Positions 38,636 to 48,064 are shown, counted from the stretch's first letter. The stretch is 64,000 bases of DNA from Terribacillus saccharophilus (GCF_002272075.1 NZ_NPBJ01000016.1:178106-242105); one strand, 5' to 3'. Numbers and translations: made by a program. Notes: generated by a model from the sequence alone, not told the origin.

Positions 38636-38749
38636 TTAGTGCTGCAAAAGCGGCCGTTTGCAGAGTGTTGCGTTGATTCCTTGCTTTTGCAGTGTCTCCA
38701 CTAGCTTCTTCATCAAATCATCACTTTTTTTGATTACAGTGCTGTACAT
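38636..38749 (-). CDS. 37-residue ORF between TetR and MFS genes
   Basis: The ATG overlaps the TetR stop codon (TGATG), and GAGG lies seven bases upstream within the TetR end, so translation is likely coupled. The 37-residue product (MYSTVIKKSDDLMKKLVETL...) is basic, with one Cys, and matches no family I know. The last third of the ORF lies in the right arm and loop of a 10-bp inverted repeat. It ends 25 bases before the transporter start. It may be a real small protein or a translation-dependent regulatory leader. Confidence 0.6.
   Translation of the reverse strand: MYSTVIKKSDDLMKKLVETLQKQGINATLCKRPLLQH
38642..38692 (-). repeat. Inverted repeat within the 37-residue ORF
   Basis: A perfect 10-bp inverted repeat (CTGCAAAAGC and GCTTTTGCAG) has a 31-base loop and lies about 30 bases before the MFS start codon. 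In mRNA it could form a hairpin that ribosomes on the small ORF would open. Confidence 0.6.
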
Positions 38750-39372
38750 CAGTCGACCTCTTTCCTTTGCAGTCCTTTTTTTATCAAACTAATTTGTGCT
38801 TCATAATTGTAGATGGCTTCTTCATCCGTAAGATCATGAACGAATACCTGCACAAGATTATGAAAAGTAATAGCTCCGACAATTCGAATGACATGCGATA
38901 GCTCCTGCTTATCTTCTATATTCAGAAAAGAGATATCCACCATTTCAAGTGTTTGAGAGCGCTCATTCTTCAAGCTTTCTTTATATATGTTGTTTGCCAT
39001 AGTATTTTCTTTCCTATGGTTCATATTCAGAAAAGCATACCGAAGAAAGTCATTATGCTCTTCATGATGACGTAAAGAAATCATATATCGGAACTGTTCA
39101 AACAAGGCTTCGAATAAGTTCCCTTTCTTTTCCTGAAGAATAGAATTCAGCTTTTTATTATTCTCCTGCGCTACCTGATTCAGCAGATAATAATACAAAT
39201 CTTCTTTATCCTCGAAATACTGATAAAAGCTGCCTCTAGGTATTCCGGCATCTTTAATGATGTTCGCTATAGACGCTTCATGCAGGGGGACACGAGAAAA
39301 TTCTTTTTTTGCTGATTGAATCAATGTATTTTGTTTATCTTCCGGTAAAGAAAGAAAGGTTTGCTTCGGCAT
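38749..39372 (-). CDS. TetR family transcriptional regulator of the MFS operon
   Basis: The 207-residue protein has a TetR helix-turn-helix at residues 25-50 (ASIANIIKDAGIPRGSFYQYF) and a helical ligand-binding domain. The start at 39372 follows GGAGGGAAG. A frame starting 18 bases earlier has no ribosome site. Two copies of a TGACA/TGTCA palindrome lie in its promoter region, so it very probably represses its own operon, including the efflux pump. Confidence 0.9.
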   Translation of the reverse strand: MPKQTFLSLPEDKQNTLIQSAKKEFSRVPLHEASIANIIKDAGIPRGSFYQYFEDKEDLYYYLLNQVAQENNKKLNSILQEKKGNLFEALFEQFRYMISLRHHEEHNDFLRYAFLNMNHRKENTMANNIYKESLKNERSQTLEMVDISFLNIEDKQELSHVIRIVGAITFHNLVQVFVHDLTDEEAIYNYEAQISLIKKGLQRKEVD

Positions 39373-39395
39373 TTCTTCCCTCCTGCCCAAACATA

Positions 39396-39454
39396 TGACA
39401 ACGTGTCACAATTGATGATAAATAGATTATATGTGACACCGTGTCACATGTCAA
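39396..39454 (-). promoter_or_regulatory. Consensus promoter with two TetR-type operators
   Basis: On the minus strand TTGACA (39449-39454) and TATAAT (39426-39431) are a perfect consensus pair with 17 bases between. The spacer is filled by the palindrome GTGACACCGTGTCAC (39433-39447). A second copy, TGACAACGTGTCA, lies at 39396-39408, after the expected start of transcription. Both copies share TGACA-N3-TGTCA and are 38 bases apart. This explains tight autorepression. Confidence 0.85.
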
Positions 39455-39480
39455 GACTATACTACTATTTATTTCCATAC

Positions 39481-39521
39481 GAAGAGAAACGGATTGCCCA
39501 ATAGACAATCCGCTTCTCTTC
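39481..39521. terminator. Hairpin downstream of the aldo/keto reductase gene
   Basis: A 16-bp stem with one mismatch (GAAGAGAA and CGGATTG arms) and a nine-base loop lies just after the reductase stop codon. There is no clear T run on the minus strand, so it is a weaker terminator call. Confidence 0.55.
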
Positions 39522-39531
39522 ATTCATATAA

Positions 39532-40440
39532 TCAAGGTAAATTATTACCTGCTGTTCGATACAATTTGTACCACTCTTCCCTAGTCAACCGTACATCCTG
39601 CGCCTTACAAATAGCTTGGATTCGTTCCGGATTCATAGAACCTATAACAGCTTGGATTGAGGCAGGATGGCGCAATATCCAGGCAATCGCAATCGCTGAT
39701 TTGCTTACGGTATACTTATCCGCCAGTTCCTGTAGTGCTGCATTTACTTCCGGAAAGTCTGGGTTGTCGACGAATACGCCTTCTATCATACCAAATTGGA
39801 ATGGCGACCACGCCTGTACCGTCATCTTGTTAAGCTGACTATACGGAAGTAAACCGCTGTCCCTCACGACTGACTCTCTGTTCTGCATATTCACATTTAA
39901 TCCAGCGTCAATTAAAGGCGTGTGCATCAAACTGAGTTGAAGCTGATTGATAATCAGATCATCTTTTACATATTGCTTCAACAGCTCTATTTGATGAGGA
40001 TGGTGGTTGCTGACACCAAAGTACCTTACCTTTCCGCTTTCCTTCAGCTTCTGGAAAGCCTCCGCTACTTCCTCTGGCTCCATCAGCGCATCCGGACGAT
40101 GCAGCAATAGGATATCGAGATAATCTGTCTGCAGCCTATTGAGGATAGCATCCACACTGGACTGAATATGTTCCTTTGAAAAATCGAAATACCCTTTGCG
40201 GATTCCGCATTTCGACTGTAGAATTACATCCTCTCGCTTAATCGTGCTTTCTTTAAGTGCAGCAGTAAAAACTTCCTCTGACGCTCCGGCGCCATAAATA
40301 TCAGCATGATCGAATAGGTTGATACCTGCCTCAGCACTTGCTTCAATTACTTTTACAGCTTCCTGCGTATTCAAATCATTCATCCGCATACAGCCAAGGG
40401 CAATCGGAGCTGTATTCAATTCACTCGTTCCTAGCTTCAT
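39532..40440 (-). CDS. Aldo/keto reductase
   Basis: The 302-residue NADPH-dependent (beta/alpha)8 oxidoreductase shows the catalytic tetrad in context: Asp and Tyr in LFDHADIYGAGASEE near residue 48, Lys in ILQSKCGIRKG, and His in DILLLHRPDALMEPEE. Other family motifs are VRYFGVSNHHPHQI and QAVIGSMNPERI. It belongs to the E. coli YdhF-like group. The start at 40440 follows AAGGGAGAG. It lies 20 bases after rocD in the same direction and may be co-transcribed. The substrate is unknown. Confidence 0.9.
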   Translation of the reverse strand: MKLGTSELNTAPIALGCMRMNDLNTQEAVKVIEASAEAGINLFDHADIYGAGASEEVFTAALKESTIKREDVILQSKCGIRKGYFDFSKEHIQSSVDAILNRLQTDYLDILLLHRPDALMEPEEVAEAFQKLKESGKVRYFGVSNHHPHQIELLKQYVKDDLIINQLQLSLMHTPLIDAGLNVNMQNRESVVRDSGLLPYSQLNKMTVQAWSPFQFGMIEGVFVDNPDFPEVNAALQELADKYTVSKSAIAIAWILRHPASIQAVIGSMNPERIQAICKAQDVRLTREEWYKLYRTAGNNLP

Positions 40441-40460
40441 CGTTATCTCTCCCTTGTCTT

Positions 40461-41657
40461 TTACTGTAATACTTGCTTCAATCGTTCCAAAGCCCATTCC
40501 AGCTCATCTTCGGTAATAACCAGCGGCGGAGCAATGCGAATTACCGTCTCATGTGTCTCTTTGCAAAGCACACCAAGCTCTTTCAGTTTTTCGCAGTACG
40601 GCCTTGCTGGTTCCGTCAATTCGATACCGACAAACAATCCTCTGCCTCTGATTTCTTTGATCTTATCTGAAGTTAGCTGCTGCAGCTGTTCCTGGAGATA
40701 AGTTCCTAGACGTTGAGACCTGGCAGCAAGATCTTCTTCCTCCAGCACATCCAGTGCTGCAATCGAAACAGCACAAGCTAATGGATTCCCCCCAAATGTG
40801 GAACCATGTGAGCCAGGATTGAAGACTCCTAAGACATCTTTATCCCCTGCCACACAGGAAATAGGGAAGACTCCGCCGCCCAGGGCCTTTCCAAGGATAA
40901 ACAAGTCAGGAGTGACATCTTCCCAGTCACAAGCAAAACGCTTACCCGTACGTCCCAACCCTACTTGAATCTCATCAGCGATGAATAAGACATTCTCTTC
41001 CTTACACAATTCCGATGCTGCTTTCAAATACCCTTCTGGCGGGATGATAATGCCTGCTTCCCCTTGGATAGGCTCCAGTATGAAGGCAGCAGTATTTGGC
41101 GTGATGGCTGACTTCAACGCATCCAGATCACCATACGGAATATCTTTAATTCCCGGGATCATCGGACCGAATCCGCGGCGATATTCTGCTTCTGAGGATA
41201 GGGAGACTGCAGTCATCGTCCGGCCATGAAAGTTTCCGCTGCACACAATGACTTCTGCTTGTTCATCTGCAATTCCCTTCACATCATATCCCCAGCGTCT
41301 TGCTGCTTTAAAAGCTGTCTCCACAGCTTCAGCACCTGTGTTCATCGGCAGAATCATGTCCTTGCCAGTTAATGATGCAACTTTTTCATACCATAAACCT
41401 AGCTGATCATTATGAAAGGCACGGGATGTGAGCGTAACCTTCTGTGCCTGCTCGATTAGCGCTTTGATAATTTTCGGATGGCGATGCCCTTGGTTCACTG
41501 CCGAATAGGCACTGAGCATATCCATGTAACGCTTACCAGCGGTATCCTCTACCCATACTCCTTCCGCCTTCGCTATGACGATCGGAAGCGGATGATAATT
41601 ATTTGCTCCGTATTGCTCTGTCAACTGCATCAAATCTTGTGCATCTGTAGCCTTCAT
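40461..41657 (-). CDS. rocD: Ornithine aminotransferase
   Basis: RocD converts ornithine and 2-oxoglutarate to glutamate semialdehyde and glutamate, in arginine catabolism. The 398-residue class III aminotransferase has [19 protein letters not shown] near residue 20, [20 protein letters not shown] near residue 105, the PLP-binding [13 protein letters not shown] near residue 255 and [13 protein letters not shown] after it. The presence of NTGAEAVE and full identity of these motifs favour RocD over acetylornithine aminotransferase. No other roc genes are nearby. A weak cre-like sequence lies about 80 bases upstream. Confidence 0.93.
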   Translation of the reverse strand: MKATDAQDLMQLTEQYGANNYHPLPIVIAKAEGVWVEDTAGKRYMDMLSAYSAVNQGHRHPKIIKALIEQAQKVTLTSRAFHNDQLGLWYEKVASLTGKDMILPMNTGAEAVETAFKAARRWGYDVKGIADEQAEVIVCSGNFHGRTMTAVSLSSEAEYRRGFGPMIPGIKDIPYGDLDALKSAITPNTAAFILEPIQGEAGIIIPPEGYLKAASELCKEENVLFIADEIQVGLGRTGKRFACDWEDVTPDLFILGKALGGGVFPISCVAGDKDVLGVFNPGSHGSTFGGNPLACAVSIAALDVLEEEDLAARSQRLGTYLQEQLQQLTSDKIKEIRGRGLFVGIELTEPARPYCEKLKELGVLCKETHETVIRIAPPLVITEDELEWALERLKQVLQ

Positions 41658-41762
41658 CCCAACTGCCCCTTTCCAGGTTCATTTGGCGCCCATGATACAG
41701 CGCAATCATTCTGCTTTTATTCTAACAAAGTAATAACACTATGTAAGCGCTATATTAGAAAT

Positions 41763-41803
41763 AAAAAAATGAATCGTCTTCCGTTAGGATGTAGACGATT
41801 CAT
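41763..41803 (-). terminator. Terminator of the yczE-like gene
   Basis: On the minus strand the perfect 11-bp stem ATGAATCGTCT with complement is followed by a T run of seven. The upstream arm overlaps the last codons of the membrane protein gene. Confidence 0.82.
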
Positions 41804-42398
41804 AGATTGGCATTATACCTAAGCGCTGAAGAACAATAAATGCATATTGCAGCAAAAAGCCTCCTAATAAAACAGTCAGTACAGTACCCGGTCCAATCGG
41901 GCCTGCAAGCAAAAAGGCAGAAACAAGGCAGACTGCGTACAAAAATGTCTTAGTGACAGCTACACTTGAATGTAATTTATCGATTAATACAAGCTTAAGT
42001 CGATCAATCGGAATAGGTGCGAACTTTGTATGCAGGTACAAAGCTGTTCCTGCAGCAAGAAGAATCTGTGCACAAAGGAACAAACCGGCTCGGCTGATTA
42101 TCGACTCAAGTTCCATCCCTGCCAGCAGAAATAACCACCCATCGAGAAAAAGACCAGTTGCGAATGCAGTCAGCAACCCTGCTAATTCAGGTGCTGTTCG
42201 AGTAAGAAGGGAATTTACCAGAATGAAAAGACCTGCAAGGATAATTTCCCAGATTCCCACCGTCATACCCGCACTATCCGCTAATCCAACAAGTACCGCA
42301 TCGAAAGGCGATGTTCCCAAATCCGCTTCAATAGTAAGGGCAATTCCTAGAGTCATCAAGAGAAGACCCGAAAAAAAGAGTATGCCTCTAACCCACAT
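41784..42398 (-). CDS. YczE/YyaS/YitT family membrane protein
   Basis: The 204-residue integral membrane protein has five to six helices and the family-type opening GILFFSGLLLMTLGIALTIEADLGTSPFDAV, which matches YczE-like proteins in its GLGxSPxD motif (here DLGTSPFD). The ATG at 42398 overlaps the end of the acetyltransferase gene by 11 bases, with GGAG ten bases upstream. In B. subtilis YczE affects bacillaemycene-type antibiotic production and membrane processes by unknown means. Here no such cluster is nearby. Confidence 0.82.
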   Translation of the reverse strand: MWVRGILFFSGLLLMTLGIALTIEADLGTSPFDAVLVGLADSAGMTVGIWEIILAGLFILVNSLLTRTAPELAGLLTAFATGLFLDGWLFLLAGMELESIISRAGLFLCAQILLAAGTALYLHTKFAPIPIDRLKLVLIDKLHSSVAVTKTFLYAVCLVSAFLLAGPIGPGTVLTVLLGGFLLQYAFIVLQRLGIMPIYESSTS

Positions 42399-42831
42399 TT
42401 TCCTGTTTCTCCATAATAAGATGAGGAATCCCATCCTCATCGAATTCATCTGAAATGCCCTTATAACCGAGCTTCTCATAGAATCCTTTAGCTTGGACTT
42501 GCGCATGGAGTTTATATTTCCTTTTATCTGTTTGCTTCGCTATCTCTTCAAGACTTGAAATGATAACGCTGCCTAATCCATACTTCCGATACTGTTCCAG
42601 CATACAAATGCGTTCCAATTTAGCATAATCATCTACATAACGAATACGCCCAGTTCCAACTGCTTCTCCTTCATGATAGACAAGGATGTGTTGGCAGCTG
42701 TCTTCTAACACATCAAACTGATCAAACTCATCCTCTAACGGGACTCCTTGCTCTTCTACAAATACAGCTAGCCGTATCGCTTTTGCTTTTTCCAGATCAT
42801 TTTTATCTTGTATAATTTTATATGAAGCCAA
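42388..42831 (-). CDS. YjcF-like GNAT acetyltransferase
   Basis: The 147-residue GNAT protein resembles B. subtilis YjcF: AIRLAVFVEEQGVPLEDEFD at the start, YAKLERICMLEQYRKYGLGS as the acetyl-CoA motif, and GFYEKLGYKG with IPHLIMEKQE at the end. The TTG start at 42831 is preferred, with AAGGTAGG upstream. A TTG twelve codons earlier has no ribosome site. It is the first gene of a pair with the YczE-like gene, behind a long palindrome. The substrate is unknown. Confidence 0.85.
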   Translation of the reverse strand: MASYKIIQDKNDLEKAKAIRLAVFVEEQGVPLEDEFDQFDVLEDSCQHILVYHEGEAVGTGRIRYVDDYAKLERICMLEQYRKYGLGSVIISSLEEIAKQTDKRKYKLHAQVQAKGFYEKLGYKGISDEFDEDGIPHLIMEKQENVG

Positions 42832-42871
42832 AATAATACCTACCTTCACTATTAATATATCCTTCAAACAT

Positions 42872-42897
42872 CATTATGTTGTAAATGCAACATAATG
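42872..42897. promoter_or_regulatory. 26-base palindrome upstream of the acetyltransferase/yczE pair
   Basis: Perfect 10-bp arms CATTATGTTG and CAACATAATG flank a six-base centre. The placement, about 40 bases before the TTG start, suggests an operator. It does not match cre, LexA, PurBox or Fur consensus. No regulator gene is adjacent. Confidence 0.5.
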
Positions 42898-42995
42898 TAA
42901 AGGTGAAATTAGGGCTCCTTGCTATTTTTAAAAATATGTTTCACCCTATTTCAGAGAAGTGTGTACGGGTAAAAAAACAAATACCTAATAACAAT

Positions 42996-43028
42996 AAAAA
43001 AAAGAGCTGCAAGTAAAAAATGCAGCTC
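42996..43028 (-). terminator. Terminator of the YjdF-like gene
   Basis: On the minus strand GAGCTGCA and its complement, with a nine-base loop, are followed by eight T. It lies directly after the stop codon of the gene at 43032. Confidence 0.85.
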
Positions 43029-43031
43029 TCT

Positions 43032-43616
43032 TCAACCACGTATCTCTTTCCCTTCCAGCGGCTTATTCCGAAATAAAGCATATATACCTAAAATCACTCC
43101 TCCGAGCAATCCAGCAATCAAATCCGTCATCGTATCTGTATTTCCGCTCCGCTGCATGACACTTGTCACCGTCATGTCTCCGATGAACTCGACGCTTTCC
43201 CATATCGCACTCCCTATTGTCGCCATACCGCAGACAAATAGGAAGATGATCCAGCGTGAAATATAGATGCCTGCTGGCCGCAGTACTTTATAGCGATAGA
43301 TAGCCAAGGCAAGCCAGGCAATATACATACTGCCTACCACATGAAGCGTAACATCCCACCACTTGTACTTATCATAAAAATGAAATATGGCACCCAAGAT
43401 GAAAGTACAAACAAGCAGACCGTAAAATCCAAGAATATGAGGTATACGGAATGGGCTACGCTTGAGAAAGAGCAAGCCTAGCGGCAGTGCACTCATAATT
43501 ACCCTGCCTCCGCCTTTCGTCCAGGAATTCGTATCTCCATTTTTCAGTTCTATCACAAAGGAGACCACCATGAAGCATATGAATAAAAAGCTTAAGACAA
43601 TTATCGTTTTCTTCAA
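43032..43616 (-). CDS. DUF2238 (YjdF-like) membrane protein
   Basis: The 194-residue protein has five to six helices. The segments FYDKYKWWDVTLHVVGSMYIAW (shortened) near residue 80 and IWESVEFIGDM with DTMTDLIAGLLGG near residue 160 recall the E. coli YjdF / DUF2238 family, where a WDxxLH motif and a late DTxxDLxxxxxG motif are conserved. Function is unknown. It is a single gene with its own terminator. Confidence 0.75.
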   Translation of the reverse strand: MKKTIIVLSFLFICFMVVSFVIELKNGDTNSWTKGGGRVIMSALPLGLLFLKRSPFRIPHILGFYGLLVCTFILGAIFHFYDKYKWWDVTLHVVGSMYIAWLALAIYRYKVLRPAGIYISRWIIFLFVCGMATIGSAIWESVEFIGDMTVTSVMQRSGNTDTMTDLIAGLLGGVILGIYALFRNKPLEGKEIRG

Positions 43617-43686
43617 ACCTCATCTCTCCTTAACTCTTTTTCCATAGTCTAACCAGTTAAGGGGGATTCTAGTGCGAAAATGATAA

Positions 43687-43968
43687 AGAGGCTGGGACAA
43701 AAGTGTTTCATCTAGGCAAAAACCCGAACTATGACACAAATCTTCAACCAAAGACTTGTGTGAGTTCGGGTTCTTATAAATGATGAGCTATACTAGCGCA
43801 GGCAGAATACGGAGACTCCGACGGGAACAGCACGAGCCGAAGACCCCACAGTGGTGCCTTTTCCACGAGGAGGCTGAGGCCGTGCCCGTGGAAAGCGGAG
43901 TGTTCTGCCGGAGCGGTGCTCAGGAGTATTATGCGTTTATTGGCATAGGCAATTTAGTTGTGTCCTGA
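43687..43968. repeat. Interspersed structured repeat element
   Basis: This 280-base gene-free block begins AGAGGCTGGGACAAAAGTG. It contains a long hairpin at about 43728-43784 (AACCCGAACT and complement with a second inner stem). It continues with a GC-rich section holding GGAGACTCCG, GAGGAGGCTGAGG and GGAAAGCGGAG and ending near an inverted GGCAGAA/TTCTGCC pair. This resembles a repeat family found many times in Bacillaceae intergenic regions. The first ten bases recur at 63991. The 62-codon frame inside it is not a gene. Confidence 0.75.
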
Positions 43969-43975
43969 TTTTTTC

Positions 43976-45136
43976 CTATTGAAGGAATTTCTCCATATCC
44001 TCATCTAAGTAAACCCAGCCCTTCCAACCAATATGAATCGTGTCACGCATAAAATACGGGTCATATTCGTGGTCGGAATAGTCGGCATAAGTAAAACCAT
44101 TATCATCAATTTGTTTTTTGATGCGATTATAATAGTCTTGTCGTCCTTGTTTCGGGAACCCAGTATAATCGTAATACTCTCCATTAACCGGTATGATGAC
44201 GAATAGCGGTTTGGCATCTGCTTTTTTCAGAATATCGAGCATTAGCTGAAAATCTGCATATTCAGGTGATTCCGCATAGGAATGCCCTTTGTTTTTGCCT
44301 TCCATCTCTTTGATGTGATTTTTTTTATGCTTATAGACCTTATAGTCGATATTGAATTTTGAATCCTTTGTGCGTTTTTCGCCATACGCATCTGCTTGAG
44401 CTTGCAGTTCCTCCCAAGTCTTGTTCTTTACTTTATCAGACTGACGCCGGTTCGATGGATCATCCTTGATTAGTGTGTAATATAGGTCCTTCTTCTTCAG
44501 CATTGATATGTAAGCTTTAGCTGGTGCGGTTAATAGGTTGAACTTGATTTCCTCATCATTCAAGTACGCATCATACAGCTCATAAAGCATCGTGTCATTT
44601 TGCACCGCATCATATGACATCAGCCTTTGCATCAATTCCCGCTTCACCTGTTCATCTATTTCTTTATTGAATGGCAGCTGGTATGCCTGTAAAGAGGAAT
44701 AATTCGGTGCAAAATGCTGCTCATCTGTACCATGCTTGACGAACCACTGCGGCGAGACGATGATGACCATCTGCTTGTCCTTCAGCTCTTCTGCATGTGT
44801 AGCAAAGTTGAGATCATTAATGATGGATGTTGTACCGCCTTTCCCTACTAAGTAAGGCGTAAAGTCAGCACCAGTTGCTTCGAAGTAATTCGATGGATGA
44901 AACGGGTCCCAGCGTGACAGCTCGGAGGATCCGTAGATCGGAACATACTTTGGATCAGAAAGCATTTCACTCTGTAAGTATGTCCCCTGAAACATATTCG
45001 GCTCCAGACTCGTTGCTGATTCTTCCAAACGATCCGCTGGCACCAGTTTGGCCAGCCAGGAAGCCGGCACAAAAACGAGCGCAGCGAACAGGACCAATGC
45101 TAATATAATCGGTCCGAATAGATACTTCTTCTTCAT
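43976..45136 (-). CDS. dltD: D-alanyl-lipoteichoic acid biosynthesis protein DltD
   Basis: DltD is a membrane-anchored extracytoplasmic protein needed to transfer D-alanine onto teichoic acid. The 386-residue protein has an N-terminal anchor (residues 8-25). It has an SGNH-like catalytic site with Ser70 in IYGSSELSRWDP, and Asp365 and His368 in MRDTIHIGWKGW near the C-terminus. It overlaps dltC by one base and ends the dlt operon. No T-rich terminator is seen in the few bases before the repeat. Confidence 0.95.
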   Translation of the reverse strand: MKKKYLFGPIILALVLFAALVFVPASWLAKLVPADRLEESATSLEPNMFQGTYLQSEMLSDPKYVPIYGSSELSRWDPFHPSNYFEATGADFTPYLVGKGGTTSIINDLNFATHAEELKDKQMVIIVSPQWFVKHGTDEQHFAPNYSSLQAYQLPFNKEIDEQVKRELMQRLMSYDAVQNDTMLYELYDAYLNDEEIKFNLLTAPAKAYISMLKKKDLYYTLIKDDPSNRRQSDKVKNKTWEELQAQADAYGEKRTKDSKFNIDYKVYKHKKNHIKEMEGKNKGHSYAESPEYADFQLMLDILKKADAKPLFVIIPVNGEYYDYTGFPKQGRQDYYNRIKKQIDDNGFTYADYSDHEYDPYFMRDTIHIGWKGWVYLDEDMEKFLQ

Positions 45137-45372
45137 TATTTCAGCTCATTCAGACGATCAATAATTGCATTCGGTGTATTCCATGTATCACGGTCGAACT
45201 CTGTAATCGGTACGTTGATGCCCAGCTGTTCTTCAAATTGCACAATCAGCTCCACTGTAGCAAATGAATCCAGCAATCCTGCTTCAAAAATATCAAGATT
45301 GTTCTCCTCTTTTACAACATCATCTTCACAAACTTCTGCAATAACTTGTAGTACTTTCTCTTTAAAATCCAT
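45136..45372 (-). CDS. dltC: D-alanyl carrier protein
   Basis: DltC is the 78-residue acyl-carrier-type protein that holds activated D-alanine on a 4'-phosphopantetheine arm attached to Ser36 in AGLLDSFATVEL. Its four-helix length and acidic character are normal. It lies 15 bases after dltB and overlaps the dltD start by one base (TAATG). Confidence 0.96.
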   Translation of the reverse strand: MDFKEKVLQVIAEVCEDDVVKEENNLDIFEAGLLDSFATVELIVQFEEQLGINVPITEFDRDTWNTPNAIIDRLNELK

Positions 45373-45387
45373 TAGTATATTCCCCTT

Positions 45388-46545
45388 TTATTGAAATGGT
45401 CTTCCGGAAAACAGATAGAATCCGAAACAGACGACATGGAAAGTGATGACAATTGAAACAATTGTCATGATATTGCCGGTCGGCCAGCGTTTATGTTTTT
45501 TGTTCCACGTCTCAAAGAAATTAAAAGCTGTCATCATCAGGGCATGATAAGCACCATAGACGATGTACTGAATCGCTAATCCATGCCATACTCCCATCAA
45601 CAGGAATAAGAGGATATAGCCTAGATTCGACACGAGCATTTTGTTTTGTATCCATTTTTTCTTTTTCATCAAGAAGACAAAACGCATGAATACATAGTCT
45701 CGGAACCAGAACGACAGCGACATATGCCATCTGTTCCAGAAATCCTTGATGTTCCGGCTGATGAACGGCATATTGAAGTTCTCCGGCGAACGGATACCCA
45801 TGATATAACTGACGCCGACAGCAAACGCTGTATAGCCAGCAAAGTCGAAGAACAGATACAGGCTGTAACTGTACATATACAGCAGGTGGTAGCTGAACCT
45901 GCCATCTGCTATATGCTCGAGATTCATGATGAAATAGGTGTTGATTGCATACCCGATAATGAACTTATACAGGAAGCCGAGGAAGATCTTATTGATACCC
46001 TTATAAAGCAGCTCCTTGTATTCTTCTGGCGCCCATCGCTTCTCTTCATCCTTCTGAAAACGGCGGAACCTATCAATAGGACCAGAAGAAATCGTCGGGT
46101 AAAACAGCATGAAATTGACAAGCTGGTAGATTGACAGCTGCTGCTTGATCAATCCATCTCTCGTCTCGATAATGATTTGAACAGCCCGGAATGTCAGATA
46201 CGAGATACCAAGAAAGCTTGCCCAATTATCCACTGCCAGGAACGGCAGGATCTTTGAGAGGATCAAAGGCAATATCGACAGGAAACTCATCAGATAGAAT
46301 ACTAGACTGCTATTCTTTTTCTGCCTGTACGAAATATAGCCTTTGATCAGAATCAGCTGCAGAACGGTGAAAAGGACGAGTGAATAAAATCCTTCATCTC
46401 CGCCAGAAAAAATCAAGGCCAGGACAGCAATCGATACGAACACATTGTAATAACGCAAATGCTTGCCCATGATACCGAGAATCATCGTCGGCAGGAGCAG
46501 AATGCCTAGAATAATAAAGAAAAGGAACGAACTATACGGGGTCAT
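45388..46545 (-). CDS. dltB: D-alanyl transferase DltB (MBOAT)
   Basis: DltB is a membrane-bound O-acyltransferase that moves D-alanine from DltC across the membrane for transfer to teichoic acid. The 385-residue protein has about eleven helices. It shows the MBOAT signature regions [17 protein letters not shown] near residue 155, [21 protein letters not shown] near residue 255 (shortened here), and the catalytic His in [16 protein letters not shown] near residue 318. It overlaps dltA by four bases. Confidence 0.95.
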   Translation of the reverse strand: MTPYSSFLFFIILGILLLPTMILGIMGKHLRYYNVFVSIAVLALIFSGGDEGFYSLVLFTVLQLILIKGYISYRQKKNSSLVFYLMSFLSILPLILSKILPFLAVDNWASFLGISYLTFRAVQIIIETRDGLIKQQLSIYQLVNFMLFYPTISSGPIDRFRRFQKDEEKRWAPEEYKELLYKGINKIFLGFLYKFIIGYAINTYFIMNLEHIADGRFSYHLLYMYSYSLYLFFDFAGYTAFAVGVSYIMGIRSPENFNMPFISRNIKDFWNRWHMSLSFWFRDYVFMRFVFLMKKKKWIQNKMLVSNLGYILLFLLMGVWHGLAIQYIVYGAYHALMMTAFNFFETWNKKHKRWPTGNIMTIVSIVITFHVVCFGFYLFSGRPFQ

Positions 46546-48047
46546 GCGAATACCTCTTCCTTCATCTTCTTACGATCTGCTTTCCCGTTCATCGTCATCG
46601 GGATAGTCATCTGATAGGTAAATTTACGCGGAATCATATAAGCAGGCAGACGCAAAGCAAGGTCTTTCCGAATAGCTGCTGTGAGCTGATATTCCTTTTC
46701 AAAATCATGTTCCTCAGGAATGACTGCGGCAATCAAGTATTCAATTTCCTCTTCTGGCGTATAAGGAATGATGATGGCAGATTTAATATACTCGGATTGC
46801 TGTAAGTGGAATTCGATCTCCTCCAGCTCCATCCGGTAGCCATGCAGCTTGATCTGATAATCCAGTCTGCCCTGACAATATACGATTCCATCCTTGATAA
46901 AACCAGCATCTCCAGTTTGATAAGCTTGCATATCACACATAATGCCGTATGCTTTTTCCGTGAGCAGCGGCTCACCAAGGTAACCTTTTGTCACGCTCGG
47001 CCCTACGAGGATAAGCTCTCCTTTTTCTCCATCTGGGAGCGGATTACCGGTTTCGTCTACGACGAGAATACGCATATCCGGTTTCGGGCGACCGACTGGC
47101 AATGCTTCCTCTTTTGCCAGTAAATCCTCTGTAACTTCAATCGAAGTCACGGCAACTGTTGCTTCTGTTGGTCCGTATGTATTGAATATCCTTGCTTCCG
47201 GGAAGCGTTCCTTCAATTCTTTTGCTACTGCCAGTGGAAGTACTTCTCCACAGAAAAGGAAGGTATCAAGCTCTGGAAGCATCTCCGCGTGGAAGTCAGG
47301 ATTCGGAAAGCACATTTGGACGAAGGATGGCGTGGAAGTCCAAATCTGTAAATCAGAACCACGGAGATTCTCGAAAAGCAGCTTTGGCTTATTGATCACA
47401 TCTTTCATCAGCGTATGGATGGTACCGCCGCTGTGTAATGCTGGATAAAAATCCATTACAGACAAATCGAATGAAAATGGTGCCTGATTCAAAAACACTT
47501 TTCCTTGTCCGAGCGGAAAGTCATTCGTCATCCAATCGGTAAAAGACTGCAGGTTCGCTGCTGTGACCTGTACACCTTTTGGATTCCCTGTACTTCCGGA
47601 TGTGTAGATGATATAGAATACCTCATCTTCCTTCACCCACAAGTTTTGACTGATACACTCTTCTTGTTCCAGCTTTAAAGCTGCTGTATATAAAACAGCC
47701 ACATTATCAAGCCCAAGGTCATAATCCGTTGTATTGATGACCAAGCCTGCACCGGATTTTTCCACGATTAGACGCACCCGCTCCATCGGAATGGATGTAT
47801 CAATAGGTATGTATGGGTAGCCTGCCTTCACACAGGCGAGGAAGGATACCGGCATATCCGTTCCCATATGACCGTACACAACAATTGGTGTCTGCCGTTC
47901 AAGCTGACAGCTGTTACGGATAAGAACTGCCAGTCTGTCCGATCGTTCCCAAAGCATCCTGTAGCTGATTGCATCCTCTCCATTACGGAATGCTGTTTGC
48001 TCAGGGCTACCTGCCGCATGCTGTGCAATAGTTGTTAAAAGTTTCAT
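46542..48047 (-). CDS. dltA: D-alanine-D-alanyl carrier protein ligase
   Basis: DltA activates D-alanine as an adenylate and loads it on DltC. The 501-residue adenylation-domain protein has the phosphate loop [14 protein letters not shown] near residue 145, [13 protein letters not shown] near residue 290, YQTGDAG near residue 375, [20 protein letters not shown] after it, and the catalytic Lys in NGKADRKKM at the C-terminus. The start follows TTGGAGAAG. It lies 17 bases after dltX. Confidence 0.96.
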   Translation of the reverse strand: MKLLTTIAQHAAGSPEQTAFRNGEDAISYRMLWERSDRLAVLIRNSCQLERQTPIVVYGHMGTDMPVSFLACVKAGYPYIPIDTSIPMERVRLIVEKSGAGLVINTTDYDLGLDNVAVLYTAALKLEQEECISQNLWVKEDEVFYIIYTSGSTGNPKGVQVTAANLQSFTDWMTNDFPLGQGKVFLNQAPFSFDLSVMDFYPALHSGGTIHTLMKDVINKPKLLFENLRGSDLQIWTSTPSFVQMCFPNPDFHAEMLPELDTFLFCGEVLPLAVAKELKERFPEARIFNTYGPTEATVAVTSIEVTEDLLAKEEALPVGRPKPDMRILVVDETGNPLPDGEKGELILVGPSVTKGYLGEPLLTEKAYGIMCDMQAYQTGDAGFIKDGIVYCQGRLDYQIKLHGYRMELEEIEFHLQQSEYIKSAIIIPYTPEEEIEYLIAAVIPEEHDFEKEYQLTAAIRKDLALRLPAYMIPRKFTYQMTIPMTMNGKADRKKMKEEVFA

Positions 48048-48064
48048 TGTTATATCTTCTCCAA

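Noticed and set aside
43780..43968. 62-codon open frame downstream of dltD
   Set aside because: It lies wholly inside the GC-rich structured repeat, has no ribosome site, and its codon content follows the repeat rather than a protein family.
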